A stretch of 64,000 bases of DNA, from contig CM020618.1 of NCBI GenBank assembly GCA_009829735.1, forward strand, positions 10,755,119 through 10,819,118. The letters run 5' to 3'. The DNA comes from Pyropia yezoensis. Its lineage: Eukaryota; Rhodophyta; Bangiophyceae; Bangiales; Bangiaceae. The stretch's first letter is position 1. Every line of letters starts with the position of its first letter. The notes under the pieces were generated by a model. It had not been told where the DNA came from. It did not search any database and saw only the letters and a program-made list of their open reading frames with translations. Of this stretch, positions 30,542-39,151 are shown piece after piece. Position numbers and translations under genes: made by a program.

Positions 30542-33500
30542 CTAGACCGCCATGTACCAGTAATCCCCATTGCCCGGGGTCGCGCCGCTGGGCACCCCGT
30601 CCCCCCCCCGGGTGACGACCGCCTGCACGAGCCCGCCGGGCGTGCCAGCGGGGGCGGTGCAGCGGAAGCTGGTGCCGTCGGCCGACACGTCCTTGACGCC
30701 CGTGCACGGCTTGCCGCCGAGAGTGGCGGCGGGGGCGGTGCCAAACCCGGTGCCCCCAAACGTGACCGTGTTGCCCCCCCCGACGGGCCCCCGGTGGGGA
30801 ACCACCCCCGTCACTGCCGGCGCCGCGCCCGCGGGCGGCGTCGGGTGGACGGGCGCGTAGATGATGAGCTTGTTCTTTTGGGGCTGCGGCGCGAGGATGG
30901 CGCCTGACGCGGTGGGCACCATGAGGAGCCCACTAAATTGCGTCAGCGTCGTCAGCGACGTGACGGTGGTGCCGCCGCCGCCCAGCTGGACGCGCTTGGT
31001 CTCCCCCGCCTGCAACTGGCCGGTGAACTTGGAAACCAGGAGGTCGTGCTTGAGGGCGCCGCACCAAAGGTTGCCCATGTACTCCATGACCCCATTCATG
31101 GAAGACTGCTTCAGCTCCGCCAAGGTGGGAGTGTAGCCCGGTGATGGCGGCGCGTTGGGGGCTTTGTAGTCACACTGCCGCGCATCGTTGCGCGCGCGGT
31201 TCCGGTTGGGGTGGCCGTGGTAGCTGCCCGGCGAGAGGAGCAGCAGCTCATCCTTGGCAGTCACGCTCGGTTTGGTAGCAAAACAGCCGTCGGGAAGGTC
31301 CCCAAAGCCCTTGTTCGGCCCGTTATCGGTGGCGTACAGCTTCCCGTTGGTGTGCAAGGCAGACCCGTAGCTGTTGCGGACTCCGAAAGCAAATGGGGCC
31401 ACGTCAAAGCCCGCCGTCTGCACCGAGTACCTCTCTTCCAACGTGCTGTTGTACTTGACGGCGCCGTCAAAGCCCGCCTTGCGGACATCCGCGATCAGAT
31501 AGGCGGCAGAGAGGGGCGTCTCGTCGAGGCCGCCCAGCTGAACTCCATTGACGTTGGCGCCGAGGTTCGTCATGCCCCCGACGCTGATGAGGAGCTTGCC
31601 GTCCTGCGTCCATTCCAGCGCTTGTACCCCATGGTCGTGATTGCCCACGGGCAGTCCCGTGATTGGCGTTCCCGCAACGCCGAGGCAAAAGCCGTTGGTG
31701 TCGGGCGTCAACACCGTCACCTGGCCGCTGTCCCAGTCTTGAAGGGGCAGCCCCACTCGCTGCTCATGGTAGAGGATGCCAGTGGCCGCGTACAAAACGA
31801 GCCCATCCCCAGGCGCCAGCGGGTCAAAGGCCAGGGACATCACGCTCCGTGTCGCACCCAGCGACTGGCTTGTGCACACATCTGTGACCACATAGTTGGC
31901 GTCGAAGGTATACGCCTGTACAAAGGAGCTGTACAGGCCAATGTAGACACGACCGTCCGGACCAAGCGCAATGCTCGTTGGTGCCTTGATGAACTGATCC
32001 GCGGTGCCGCTCGAGGCGGCCAGCGTCTTCGACGTGAACTGGATGGGCGGGCAGGAGCCAGAGAAGGAGAAGGGAAGCCCGTTGGAGACACCACCCTCGT
32101 TGGGCACCGTCCCGCCTGTGGCCACCGTCACGGCCACCGTCTGTTCTGTGGCCGACGCAGGCGTCGTAACCGTCAGCAGGGTAGATCCTGTCTTGGTCAC
32201 TGCCGTCGCGGGCGTTGTACCAAACAGCACCTCAGTTGAGGTGGTGTAGAAGCCAATGCCCGACACCGTCACTTGGTCCCCCCCCGAAGTACCGCCGGTG
32301 GCCGGTGAAAGCGACAGGATAACGGGGTGAACCGTCGCGCTGTCCCACTCAAGTGCCCCCGCGGGAATGGCAGACCCGTTGACCGCAAGGTTCACCCCCG
32401 CCGGGCTGCCCGCCTTGTACTGCAGCTGGCCCTCATGAAGGCCCTCAGCCAGCTCCACCACCCCTGCCGCCGTCGACGGCGCCCCGCTAGAGGCATCAAA
32501 CACCGTCTCGGCATCCATTGTCATGGCCACCGCGCCCGAGTAGGTAGCAGAGAAAGAATAGTTGCCCGCTGCCGGCGCCTTGTACAAAAACACGCACCGC
32601 TGCACAAACTGACCCCCCCCGTGAGGGCCAGACGGAAAATCTGCCGCAACCGGGAAGGCCAAGTCGTCCGCTACTGCGGCAAAAACTGGCTTAGGGCCCG
32701 CTCCCACAACCTGTTGGAGCGGAAAGGCCGACGCCGGTACATCAGCTGCCTTGTAGTAGTAACAGTAGGCACCGGGCGCGAGGGACCCCGCCACGGTGAC
32801 GGCGGCAAAGGCGGCGCTCACATCGCCGCCCGAATCCTCCACCTCAAACCGTACGTTGGTGGTACCCAGCGGCAGTACCGCCAGGATGGACAGCCCCTGC
32901 CCGAGCACCACCTCCGTGTCGTTGTTCACCCACGTGTACCGCACAAGAGAGGCGGCTATACCGTCGACAAAGCGGTGCGTGTGGCTGCCAAAACCAGTAA
33001 GCGACACGGCTACGACGCCGTCGCCGTCAGCGTCAATCGCCGTTGGGATGTCGTCAATAACAGCGTGCGCAAAGTGGTCAGCTGGCCCAGGGGGAGGTGG
33101 CGTCACGGCAGGCGTCGGCACTGGCGTCGGCGCTGGGCGGGTGCCAGCGGCGTACACCTCGATGGCCTGCACCGCCACGTTCTGCACCGACGCAGTCATG
33201 CTCACGACGAGACCACCAGTTGTCACTTCCACAGCAAACTCCTTTCGCACCGCGGTCGCCGCGCCTACCGACGAGAAGATGTCAAAGTTCGCAAGCGCAG
33301 GCGACACACCCGCACCGTCACCAATGGCAATGGAGAAGACGCGCAGCCCCGGCCCTGATGTCGGGGCGTACACCTCGGCAAAAAGGAGCGACACATCGTA
33401 CGAACCTGCCGGCACCGGCAGCGTGTACTCCACCGTCTTACCGTAACGGAAGGTGTGGAAGAGGCCATCGGCGTCCGTGCCGGCCACGGGTACTACAATT

Positions 33501-35680
33501 GTGCCGGTTGTTGTGCTGCCAGATAAACCAGACACGTAGGGAGTGTCGGCTTCGTAGTCCCCAAAAGATGTACCGCCGGCGTTGATGAGCAGGGGTAGCC
33601 CCACGGGAGTGGGGGAGGGCCCGGGGCTTGCCGCAGACACCACCTCAATGCCCTGCAGCGCCACATTCTGCACCGACGCCACCAGGTTGATCACCAGCGG
33701 CGACGTGACCACCGTCACCTCATACGACTTGGCCACCGCCACCGCCTCCCCAGCGTCGGCAAATATGTCATAGTCGGCTGCCACCACCGGCGCCCCAGTC
33801 GCGTCGCCGATCGCAATGTCAAACACCCGCTTCCCCACCGCCGCCACGGGTGTGTACACCTCGGCCAGCAACAAACTGACCGTGTAGGTGCCGGGCGCCA
33901 ACGGGAGGGCATAGGACACCGTCTTGCCGTAGCGGAAGGTGTGGTAGAGCACATCGTTGGTCGTCCCCGCCACCGGCTTGGCAATTGTGCCCATCGACGT
34001 GGCCCCAGCGTTGGTCACGTAGGGGGCGTCGGGGGAGTAGTCGCCCAGCGCCGCGCCGCCCACGTTAAGTTTCACGGGAACCACGAGCTCGACAGGCGCT
34101 GGGGACGGCGACGGGGTGACGGTGGGGACGGGCGACGGCGTTGGTGCCACCGCAGACACGACCTCAATGCCCTGCAGCGCCACGTTCTGCACCGACGCCA
34201 CCAGGTTGATCACCAGCGGCGACGTGACCACCGTCACCTCATACGACTTGGCCACCGCCACCGCCTCCCCAGCGTCGGCAAATATGTCATAGTCGGCTGC
34301 CACCACCGGCGCCCCAGTCGCGTCGCCGATCGCAATGTCAAACACCCGCTTCCCCACCGCCGCCACGGGTGTGTACACCTCGGCCAGCAACAAACTGACC
34401 GTGTAGGTGCCGGGCGCCAACGGGAGGGCATAGGACACCGTCTTGCCGTAGCGGAAGGTGTGGTAGAGCACATCGTTGGTCGTCCCCGCCACCGGCTTGG
34501 CAATTGTGCCCGTCGACGTGGCCCCAGCGTTGGTCACGTAGGGGGCGTCGGGGGAGTAGTCGCCCAGCGCCGCGCCGCCCACGTTAAGTTTCACGGGAAC
34601 CACGAGCTCGACAGGCGCTGGGGACGGCGACGGGGTGACGGTGGGGACGGGCGACGGCGTTGGTGCCACCGCAGACACGACCTCAATGCCCTGCAGCGCC
34701 ACGTTCTGCACCGACGCCACCAGGTTGATCACCAGCGGCGACGTGACCACCGTCACCTCATACGACTTGGCCACCGCCACCGCCTCCCCAGCGTCGGCAA
34801 ATATGTCATAGTCGGCTGCCACCACCGGCGCCCCAGTCGCGTCGCCGATCGCAATGTCAAACACCCGCTTCCCCACCGCCGCCACGGGTGTGTACACCTC
34901 GGCCAGCAACAAACTGACCGTGTAGGTGCCGGGCGCCAACGGGAGGGCATAGGACACCGTCTTGCCGTAGCGGAAGGTGTGGTAGAGCACATCGTTGGTC
35001 GTCCCCGCCACCGGCTTGGCAATTGTGCCCGTCGACGTGGCCCCAGCGTTGGTCACGTAGGGGGCGTCGGGGGAGTAGTCGCCCAGCGCCGCGCCGCCCA
35101 CGTTAAGTTTCACGGGAACCACGAGCTCAGGCGCTGGGGACGGCGATGGGACCGCCGATGGCGCCACCTCGATTGCCATTACCACCGCATTTTGCACGAC
35201 ACTTGAAAATACAATGTTTAATGCCCCGTCGGTAACCGATGAGGTAAAAGTCTTGACGGTAGCCACATTGGCGCCTACATCCGCGAAGATATCGTAGTCA
35301 GTGAGCGCGGGGACGCCCTCGAGGGCAACGGAAAATACCCGCTTCCCGGTCTCCTGGGCACCCGACCACACCTCTGCAAAGTGGAGCTTCACGGTGTAGT
35401 CGCCTGCTGATGCCACGGGGATGGCGTAGGAGAATGTCCCCGAGGCCTGGACGAAGCGGAAAGAGTTGTACAGGGCTGCGGGCGAGCCCGCAACGGGCCC
35501 ATTGAAGGTCTTGGCGATGGTGGGGCCAGTCACCAGGTCCGCGTCGTCGGCCGACCAGCCGGGGAGCACCCCGCCGCCGACATTCAGCTTGATCGTCTGG
35601 CCTGCGGCGGCGGCAGCGGTGGTGACGACCACCACCACGGCAGACACGGCGGCGAGCAGGGTGCTGCGAGTGGGGCCCAT
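30542..35680 (-). CDS. Secreted multi-malectin / IPT-TIG / sugar-dehydrogenase-like propeller protein
   Basis: 1,712 residues, intronless. Start chosen at ATG 35680 (GCCATGGGC), giving a signal peptide MGPTRSTLL...AAAAAGQ. Domains in order: malectin 1 (~27-170, IKLNVGG...YDIFADVG); three almost identical malectins (~183-330, 356-503, 529-676) joined by Pro/Ser/Thr linkers; malectin 5 (~697-843, diverged); PKD-like Ig fold (~860-960); a PA14-like region (~963-1110, YYYKAADVP); IPT/TIG (~1117-1207); a beta-propeller resembling soluble PQQ-type sugar dehydrogenase/HHIP (~1212-1600), with PTSIALGPDGRVYIG, GNHDHGVQALEW, GVRNSYGSALHTNGKLYATD and ELLLLSPGSYHGHPN; and a C-terminal IPT (~1615-1712). 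Malectin folds bind carbohydrate, so a wall- or matrix-sugar binding and possibly oxidising role is inferred. No membrane anchor is seen. Catalysis is unproven; cofactor ligands were not checked. Confidence 0.88.
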   Translation of the reverse strand: MGPTRSTLLAAVSAVVVVVTTAAAAAGQTIKLNVGGGVLPGWSADDADLVTGPTIAKTFNGPVAGSPAALYNSFRFVQASGTFSYAIPVASAGDYTVKLHFAEVWSGAQETGKRVFSVALEGVPALTDYDIFADVGANVATVKTFTSSVTDGALNIVFSSVVQNAVVMAIEVAPSAVPSPSPAPELVVPVKLNVGGAALGDYSPDAPYVTNAGATSTGTIAKPVAGTTNDVLYHTFRYGKTVSYALPLAPGTYTVSLLLAEVYTPVAAVGKRVFDIAIGDATGAPVVAADYDIFADAGEAVAVAKSYEVTVVTSPLVINLVASVQNVALQGIEVVSAVAPTPSPVPTVTPSPSPAPVELVVPVKLNVGGAALGDYSPDAPYVTNAGATSTGTIAKPVAGTTNDVLYHTFRYGKTVSYALPLAPGTYTVSLLLAEVYTPVAAVGKRVFDIAIGDATGAPVVAADYDIFADAGEAVAVAKSYEVTVVTSPLVINLVASVQNVALQGIEVVSAVAPTPSPVPTVTPSPSPAPVELVVPVKLNVGGAALGDYSPDAPYVTNAGATSMGTIAKPVAGTTNDVLYHTFRYGKTVSYALPLAPGTYTVSLLLAEVYTPVAAVGKRVFDIAIGDATGAPVVAADYDIFADAGEAVAVAKSYEVTVVTSPLVINLVASVQNVALQGIEVVSAASPGPSPTPVGLPLLINAGGTSFGDYEADTPYVSGLSGSTTTGTIVVPVAGTDADGLFHTFRYGKTVEYTLPVPAGSYDVSLLFAEVYAPTSGPGLRVFSIAIGDGAGVSPALANFDIFSSVGAATAVRKEFAVEVTTGGLVVSMTASVQNVAVQAIEVYAAGTRPAPTPVPTPAVTPPPPGPADHFAHAVIDDIPTAIDADGDGVVAVSLTGFGSHTHRFVDGIAASLVRYTWVNNDTEVVLGQGLSILAVLPLGTTNVRFEVEDSGGDVSAAFAAVTVAGSLAPGAYCYYYKAADVPASAFPLQQVVGAGPKPVFAAVADDLAFPVAADFPSGPHGGGQFVQRCVFLYKAPAAGNYSFSATYSGAVAMTMDAETVFDASSGAPSTAAGVVELAEGLHEGQLQYKAGSPAGVNLAVNGSAIPAGALEWDSATVHPVILSLSPATGGTSGGDQVTVSGIGFYTTSTEVLFGTTPATAVTKTGSTLLTVTTPASATEQTVAVTVATGGTVPNEGGVSNGLPFSFSGSCPPIQFTSKTLAASSGTADQFIKAPTSIALGPDGRVYIGLYSSFVQAYTFDANYVVTDVCTSQSLGATRSVMSLAFDPLAPGDGLVLYAATGILYHEQRVGLPLQDWDSGQVTVLTPDTNGFCLGVAGTPITGLPVGNHDHGVQALEWTQDGKLLISVGGMTNLGANVNGVQLGGLDETPLSAAYLIADVRKAGFDGAVKYNSTLEERYSVQTAGFDVAPFAFGVRNSYGSALHTNGKLYATDNGPNKGFGDLPDGCFATKPSVTAKDELLLLSPGSYHGHPNRNRARNDARQCDYKAPNAPPSPGYTPTLAELKQSSMNGVMEYMGNLWCGALKHDLLVSKFTGQLQAGETKRVQLGGGGTTVTSLTTLTQFSGLLMVPTASGAILAPQPQKNKLIIYAPVHPTPPAGAAPAVTGVVPHRGPVGGGNTVTFGGTGFGTAPAATLGGKPCTGVKDVSADGTSFRCTAPAGTPGGLVQAVVTRGGDGVPSGATPGNGDYWYMAV
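33640..35130. repeat. 519-bp coding tandem repeat, three near-identical copies
   Basis: The landmark CCCTGCAGCG recurs at 33651, 34170 and 34689, exactly 519 bp (173 codons) apart. Each unit encodes one malectin domain plus linker. Between copies only isolated substitutions are visible in the domain (for example one giving Met in place of Thr before GTIAKP); the linkers at the outer edges differ. Such identity at synonymous sites implies recent amplification or gene conversion. Confidence 0.95.
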
Positions 35681-36834
35681 GGCGGTGACTCCCAGTCTAC
35701 AGAGCACCCTGCCTCTGTACCTGCAGAGGCGACCTCAGCCGACTGCGTCTTGTGGGGCGTCGCACGCACCGCTGAGCAGCAGGCAGCGCCGAGCACCGAC
35801 GCCCGGAGAGGACGACCGTCGACGACTCCTCCCAAGGGGAGCGCTTGGCCACCCCTGGACCGCGCGCAGGACTGCGCCCTGTCTCCGGGGATGTGGCGTG
35901 CTACCCACCTCGAGACGTGTGGGCCGTGTCCCACATTCGCACCCACACCTGCATGGCGGATTCACCGCGCGAAGGGCTTCCTGCACGGCACTGCAGCACG
36001 GGCCCCATCGCCTCCCGACCAGCTGCGTACAGTACAGTGGAATGTCCGACAGAGCAGCAGCAGTGGGAACGCACCGCCCTGGAGCAAGCACGGCCGCCCT
36101 CGTTCGGGCAAAGGTGCAACGTTGGTGACCCGCGCGGCGGCCAGTTGACAGCCGCGAGCCCAGTCACCAATCTGAACACATTCTGCAGCGCCAGCCAGCA
36201 GCGCAGGCTGATGGGGAGGTTCCAAACGAGCCCTGGAACAGAGGGGGTTGGCGCACACGTGCGGCACGATCGCACGGACCACTCCTGCGTGCCGTCGCGT
36301 GCTCCCGCGACGTCAGGATTTTCGCGCGCCGGCCCAAGAATAGCGGCGTCGTGTTCGCGGAGGCACCGCTGCAGCCCAGCCAGGAGGTGCAGCCGACTGG
36401 TGAGGGTCGTTGCCGCCAATAGCGCTCGTCTGACAGCTGTGTGGGCAGGACGTTCCCGAGGCCTGACAGCCGCCCTCCACGCGTACTTCTCGCCACGTAC
36501 GTAGGTGCCCTTTCTGGCGAGCGCGGTTCGTGGCGCGCTACGGCGACATCCAGCAGTATGTAGTAGAGAGTTTTTGCAACCCGTTCGTGGGATCAAATGG
36601 GGCAACGTGGCGCGACACGTATGCCACGTAGTGCCAAGTGGCGTCAAGATCCCACGATTGCGTTACCATTTACAGGCAGAGGAGCAGACAAGTTGTTTTG
36701 TATCCCTTGCATTTAGTACAACACTCTCCGGAGAGTACTGCAATGTATTCGAGTCGTAGTCGTAGAACACGCCTCGCCCTGCACAGTCAGGGTGGGTCGA
36801 GTGCATCTTGCGCGTGACACCTTGGGCAGCGACC
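35681..36834. other. Divergent intergenic region between malectin and TMEM62-like genes
   Basis: Upstream of both genes, which are transcribed away from each other, so it should contain both promoters. GC falls toward 36550-36850. Open frames on both strands (for example across 35901-36647) show no recognisable motif. Confidence 0.4.
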
Positions 36835-36849
36835 ATGCCTCGAATGTAA
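36835..36849 (+). promoter_or_regulatory. Four-codon upstream ORF
   Basis: ATGCCTCGAATGTAA, in context GACC, ends 7 nt before the main ATG at 36857, whose context (GACCATGCCTC) is nearly the same. If transcribed, ribosomes would need to leak past or reinitiate, so it could dampen translation. Inferred from position only. Confidence 0.35.
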
Positions 36850-36856
36850 CGAGACC

Positions 36857-39151
36857 ATGCCTCCTCCCTCGCGCTCCCCCTGGTCCTTCGCCCCTGTTTC
36901 CTCTTTCTTTGGTTCCATACTCTTCCTGACCATTATCTACGCGGCGGCATGGTTGCCTCCGTTGGTGGTTTTTGGCGGCCTACGCCATGCGGCGGTGGTA
37001 GGCGGTGCGGCGGACGCCTCCCGCCGCACATCCCCAGCCGCACCCGTCGGGGGCGTTACCACCTTTGTGCACGTCACAGACATCCATGCGTCCGCTTTGG
37101 ATGGGTGGGCGTCTGTGGCATCCCTGTCTGCTCTGGTCCGCGAGGGCCTTCCCGCGGTCATGCCCGCTGCTCTGGTCGTGAGCGGCGACGAGGTGAACTC
37201 AGTGTCCGCTGCTCCGCTGGGTTACCCCCCCCCGCCCTCTCCACCGCCACCACGGTCCATTGCTGAGGAGAGGACATATGGCAGGGGCTCGGAGACTCTG
37301 GCAGTCCGCCTCGGCCGCCGGCTTCTGCGGCGTGCGTCGGACATAGACCCGGCCGAAGCGGCGGCCGTCCATGACGCACTCGCGGCGGCGGCAGTGACGG
37401 GAACCTCGGTAAAGCGGACGGCCGGCAACCACGACACCTTTGGGATGCCACCGGGGGCGCCCGTCCCCGCCTCTGGCGGCGTCCATGGCGCCCAGCCGGG
37501 GGTGGCGGTGACGACCGTGTCAGGGGGTGGCGGTGGCGGGCCACCGCTGCGGCTTGTGCTGCTCGACGCGACGCAACGGCCGTCGGCAGCCCGGCGGCCG
37601 CTCAACTTTTTTGGCACCCTTGCGGCTGACGACGTGGCTGCGCTCGCGGCTGTACTGGACGATGGCCGCGGCGGTGGCAGCGATGGCGACGCGCCACCGC
37701 CAACGGTGGTCCTGTCGCACTACCCCCTGGGCACAGTGGCCACAGAGCCAGCGTGGAGTGCCGGGCCCCGCTCTTGGGCGCGCGGGCGCGGCAGCCACGG
37801 GGCGCTGGTGGCGGCCTTGCAAGCCGCCCCTTCCACCGTTGCCTACCTCTGTGGCCACCTTCATGACCTTCACGGCTCGGCGCGGGTGGGGCTAACCACT
37901 TCCCTAGCGCCGTCGGGGGTTGCCCATCTACAACTTCCGGCGGTGCTGCTCGGTCGCTCAGCGCCGGCGGTGCGGATCTTTGGGGTGTGGGCGGCGAGCG
38001 GTCCGGGGGGGCGGCCGGGCCTTGCCTGGACCACCACCTCTATTGCTACCTTGACGGCCGCTGCAAAGCCGGTGCCGGCGGCGGCGGCGGCGGCGGCAAG
38101 AGGGAAAACACCAGCCCCCGAGGTGGTGCTCTTGTTGTCGCCCCGGGGAGCGGGCGGGGTGGCGGTGGTGGCCCTCCCTGCCGGTGTCCGCTTCATGGTT
38201 TTTGTAGGCGACGGCCGTGGGGTAGTGGACGGTGTGCAGGCCGCTCCGCCGCCGCCCCGCCGCTATGGGGTGTGGCTGGGAGGACAGCGCCTAGGCGTGG
38301 TCGCGGGGCCACCCAGGTCGGTGTTGGTCGTGGGCGTGCCGCCTCTGCCTCAGGGGGTGCCCCGCTCTTGGGGCACAGCGGGGGTGCGCTTGCGCGTGTG
38401 CCGCCTAGCAGATGGTGACGAGGGCGACAATGGCTGCGGGCTGCCCCTCTTGGATGAGACCGTACTAATTGGTTTGGTGGGCGATGTCGGCTGGTCAGCC
38501 ACCCCCGTGCCCGCCGCCGACCTCGCACGGACGTTGGCCCGCCGCGCAGCGGCGGCTACCTCAGCCGCGTCGCACGCCATTGTTGGCACCTCGGACGTGG
38601 CCACCCTCTTTCCCCTCCTCGCGGCAGAGGCGGTGGCGGTGCTGGTGGCCCTCGCGTGGACGGCGCGGCAGCCGGGCGTGCCGATGGCGGTGGTGGCGGG
38701 CGCGGCTCTCGCCGCCACCGCTGCCGCCATTCTGGTCGCCCCGGGACTCCCGCTCGTGCGTGCCGCAACGCTGCATATCCCCGCGGGCGGCACCCTCACC
38801 GCCACCCGCTTTGTTCCGTCCCCCGCCAGTGGGGACCCGCCGATAGGCCCCACCGCCGACGGCCAGTTCCTCCTTCTTGGCATCCTTTGGCGGGTACTGG
38901 TGCCTCTTGCCTGGGTAGTGACGCGTCGCCCGTCGACGCCCCTACTGCTGCGCGCGGCGGTGGTGGCGGTGGCGTGGCGGTGGGTGTGGGGCTGGACCAC
39001 GTCGGTGGCGGGTTGCTACGGGTGGGCCGCGGTGGGCGCGTCGCCGGCGGTTGGGGGGGTGGTGGTCGTGGCGGTGGTGCTGGGAGTGGTTGCCCTGGGT
39101 GGGGGTGGGGTGGGGGTCGGCCAACGCCAGGGCCACCTCAAGTGCACGTAG
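36857..39151 (+). CDS. TMEM62-like metallophosphoesterase, membrane-bound
   Basis: 764 residues, intronless. An N-terminal hydrophobic segment (SILFLTIIYAAAWLPPLVV, ~20-40) is a signal anchor. The calcineurin-like phosphoesterase core follows with its metal-binding motifs: DIH (~74-76, in VHVTDIHAS), GDEVN (~109; the family usually has a similar GD box), GNHD (~190-193), SHYPL (~287) and GHLHD (~332). A beta-rich middle (~390-520) is followed by about five membrane helices (from ~585: LLAAEAVAVLVALAW; MAVVAGAALAATAAAILV; LLLGILWRVLVPLAWVV; LLLRAAVVAVAWRWVWGW; GGVVVVAVVLGVVAL). This order, one anchor, phosphoesterase, Ig-like segment and C-terminal helices, is that of TMEM62 and its relatives, whose substrate is not well defined. 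Low-complexity Pro/Gly inserts (~125-140, 215-225) are typical of this genome. Confidence 0.85.
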   Translation: MPPPSRSPWSFAPVSSFFGSILFLTIIYAAAWLPPLVVFGGLRHAAVVGGAADASRRTSPAAPVGGVTTFVHVTDIHASALDGWASVASLSALVREGLPAVMPAALVVSGDEVNSVSAAPLGYPPPPSPPPPRSIAEERTYGRGSETLAVRLGRRLLRRASDIDPAEAAAVHDALAAAAVTGTSVKRTAGNHDTFGMPPGAPVPASGGVHGAQPGVAVTTVSGGGGGGPPLRLVLLDATQRPSAARRPLNFFGTLAADDVAALAAVLDDGRGGGSDGDAPPPTVVLSHYPLGTVATEPAWSAGPRSWARGRGSHGALVAALQAAPSTVAYLCGHLHDLHGSARVGLTTSLAPSGVAHLQLPAVLLGRSAPAVRIFGVWAASGPGGRPGLAWTTTSIATLTAAAKPVPAAAAAAARGKTPAPEVVLLLSPRGAGGVAVVALPAGVRFMVFVGDGRGVVDGVQAAPPPPRRYGVWLGGQRLGVVAGPPRSVLVVGVPPLPQGVPRSWGTAGVRLRVCRLADGDEGDNGCGLPLLDETVLIGLVGDVGWSATPVPAADLARTLARRAAAATSAASHAIVGTSDVATLFPLLAAEAVAVLVALAWTARQPGVPMAVVAGAALAATAAAILVAPGLPLVRAATLHIPAGGTLTATRFVPSPASGDPPIGPTADGQFLLLGILWRVLVPLAWVVTRRPSTPLLLRAAVVAVAWRWVWGWTTSVAGCYGWAAVGASPAVGGVVVVAVVLGVVALGGGGVGVGQRQGHLKCT

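Noticed and set aside
32327-35206. Long plus-strand open frames opposite the malectin gene
   Set aside because: They are antisense shadows of a well-supported coding region, and their apparent repeats simply mirror the 519-bp malectin repeat.
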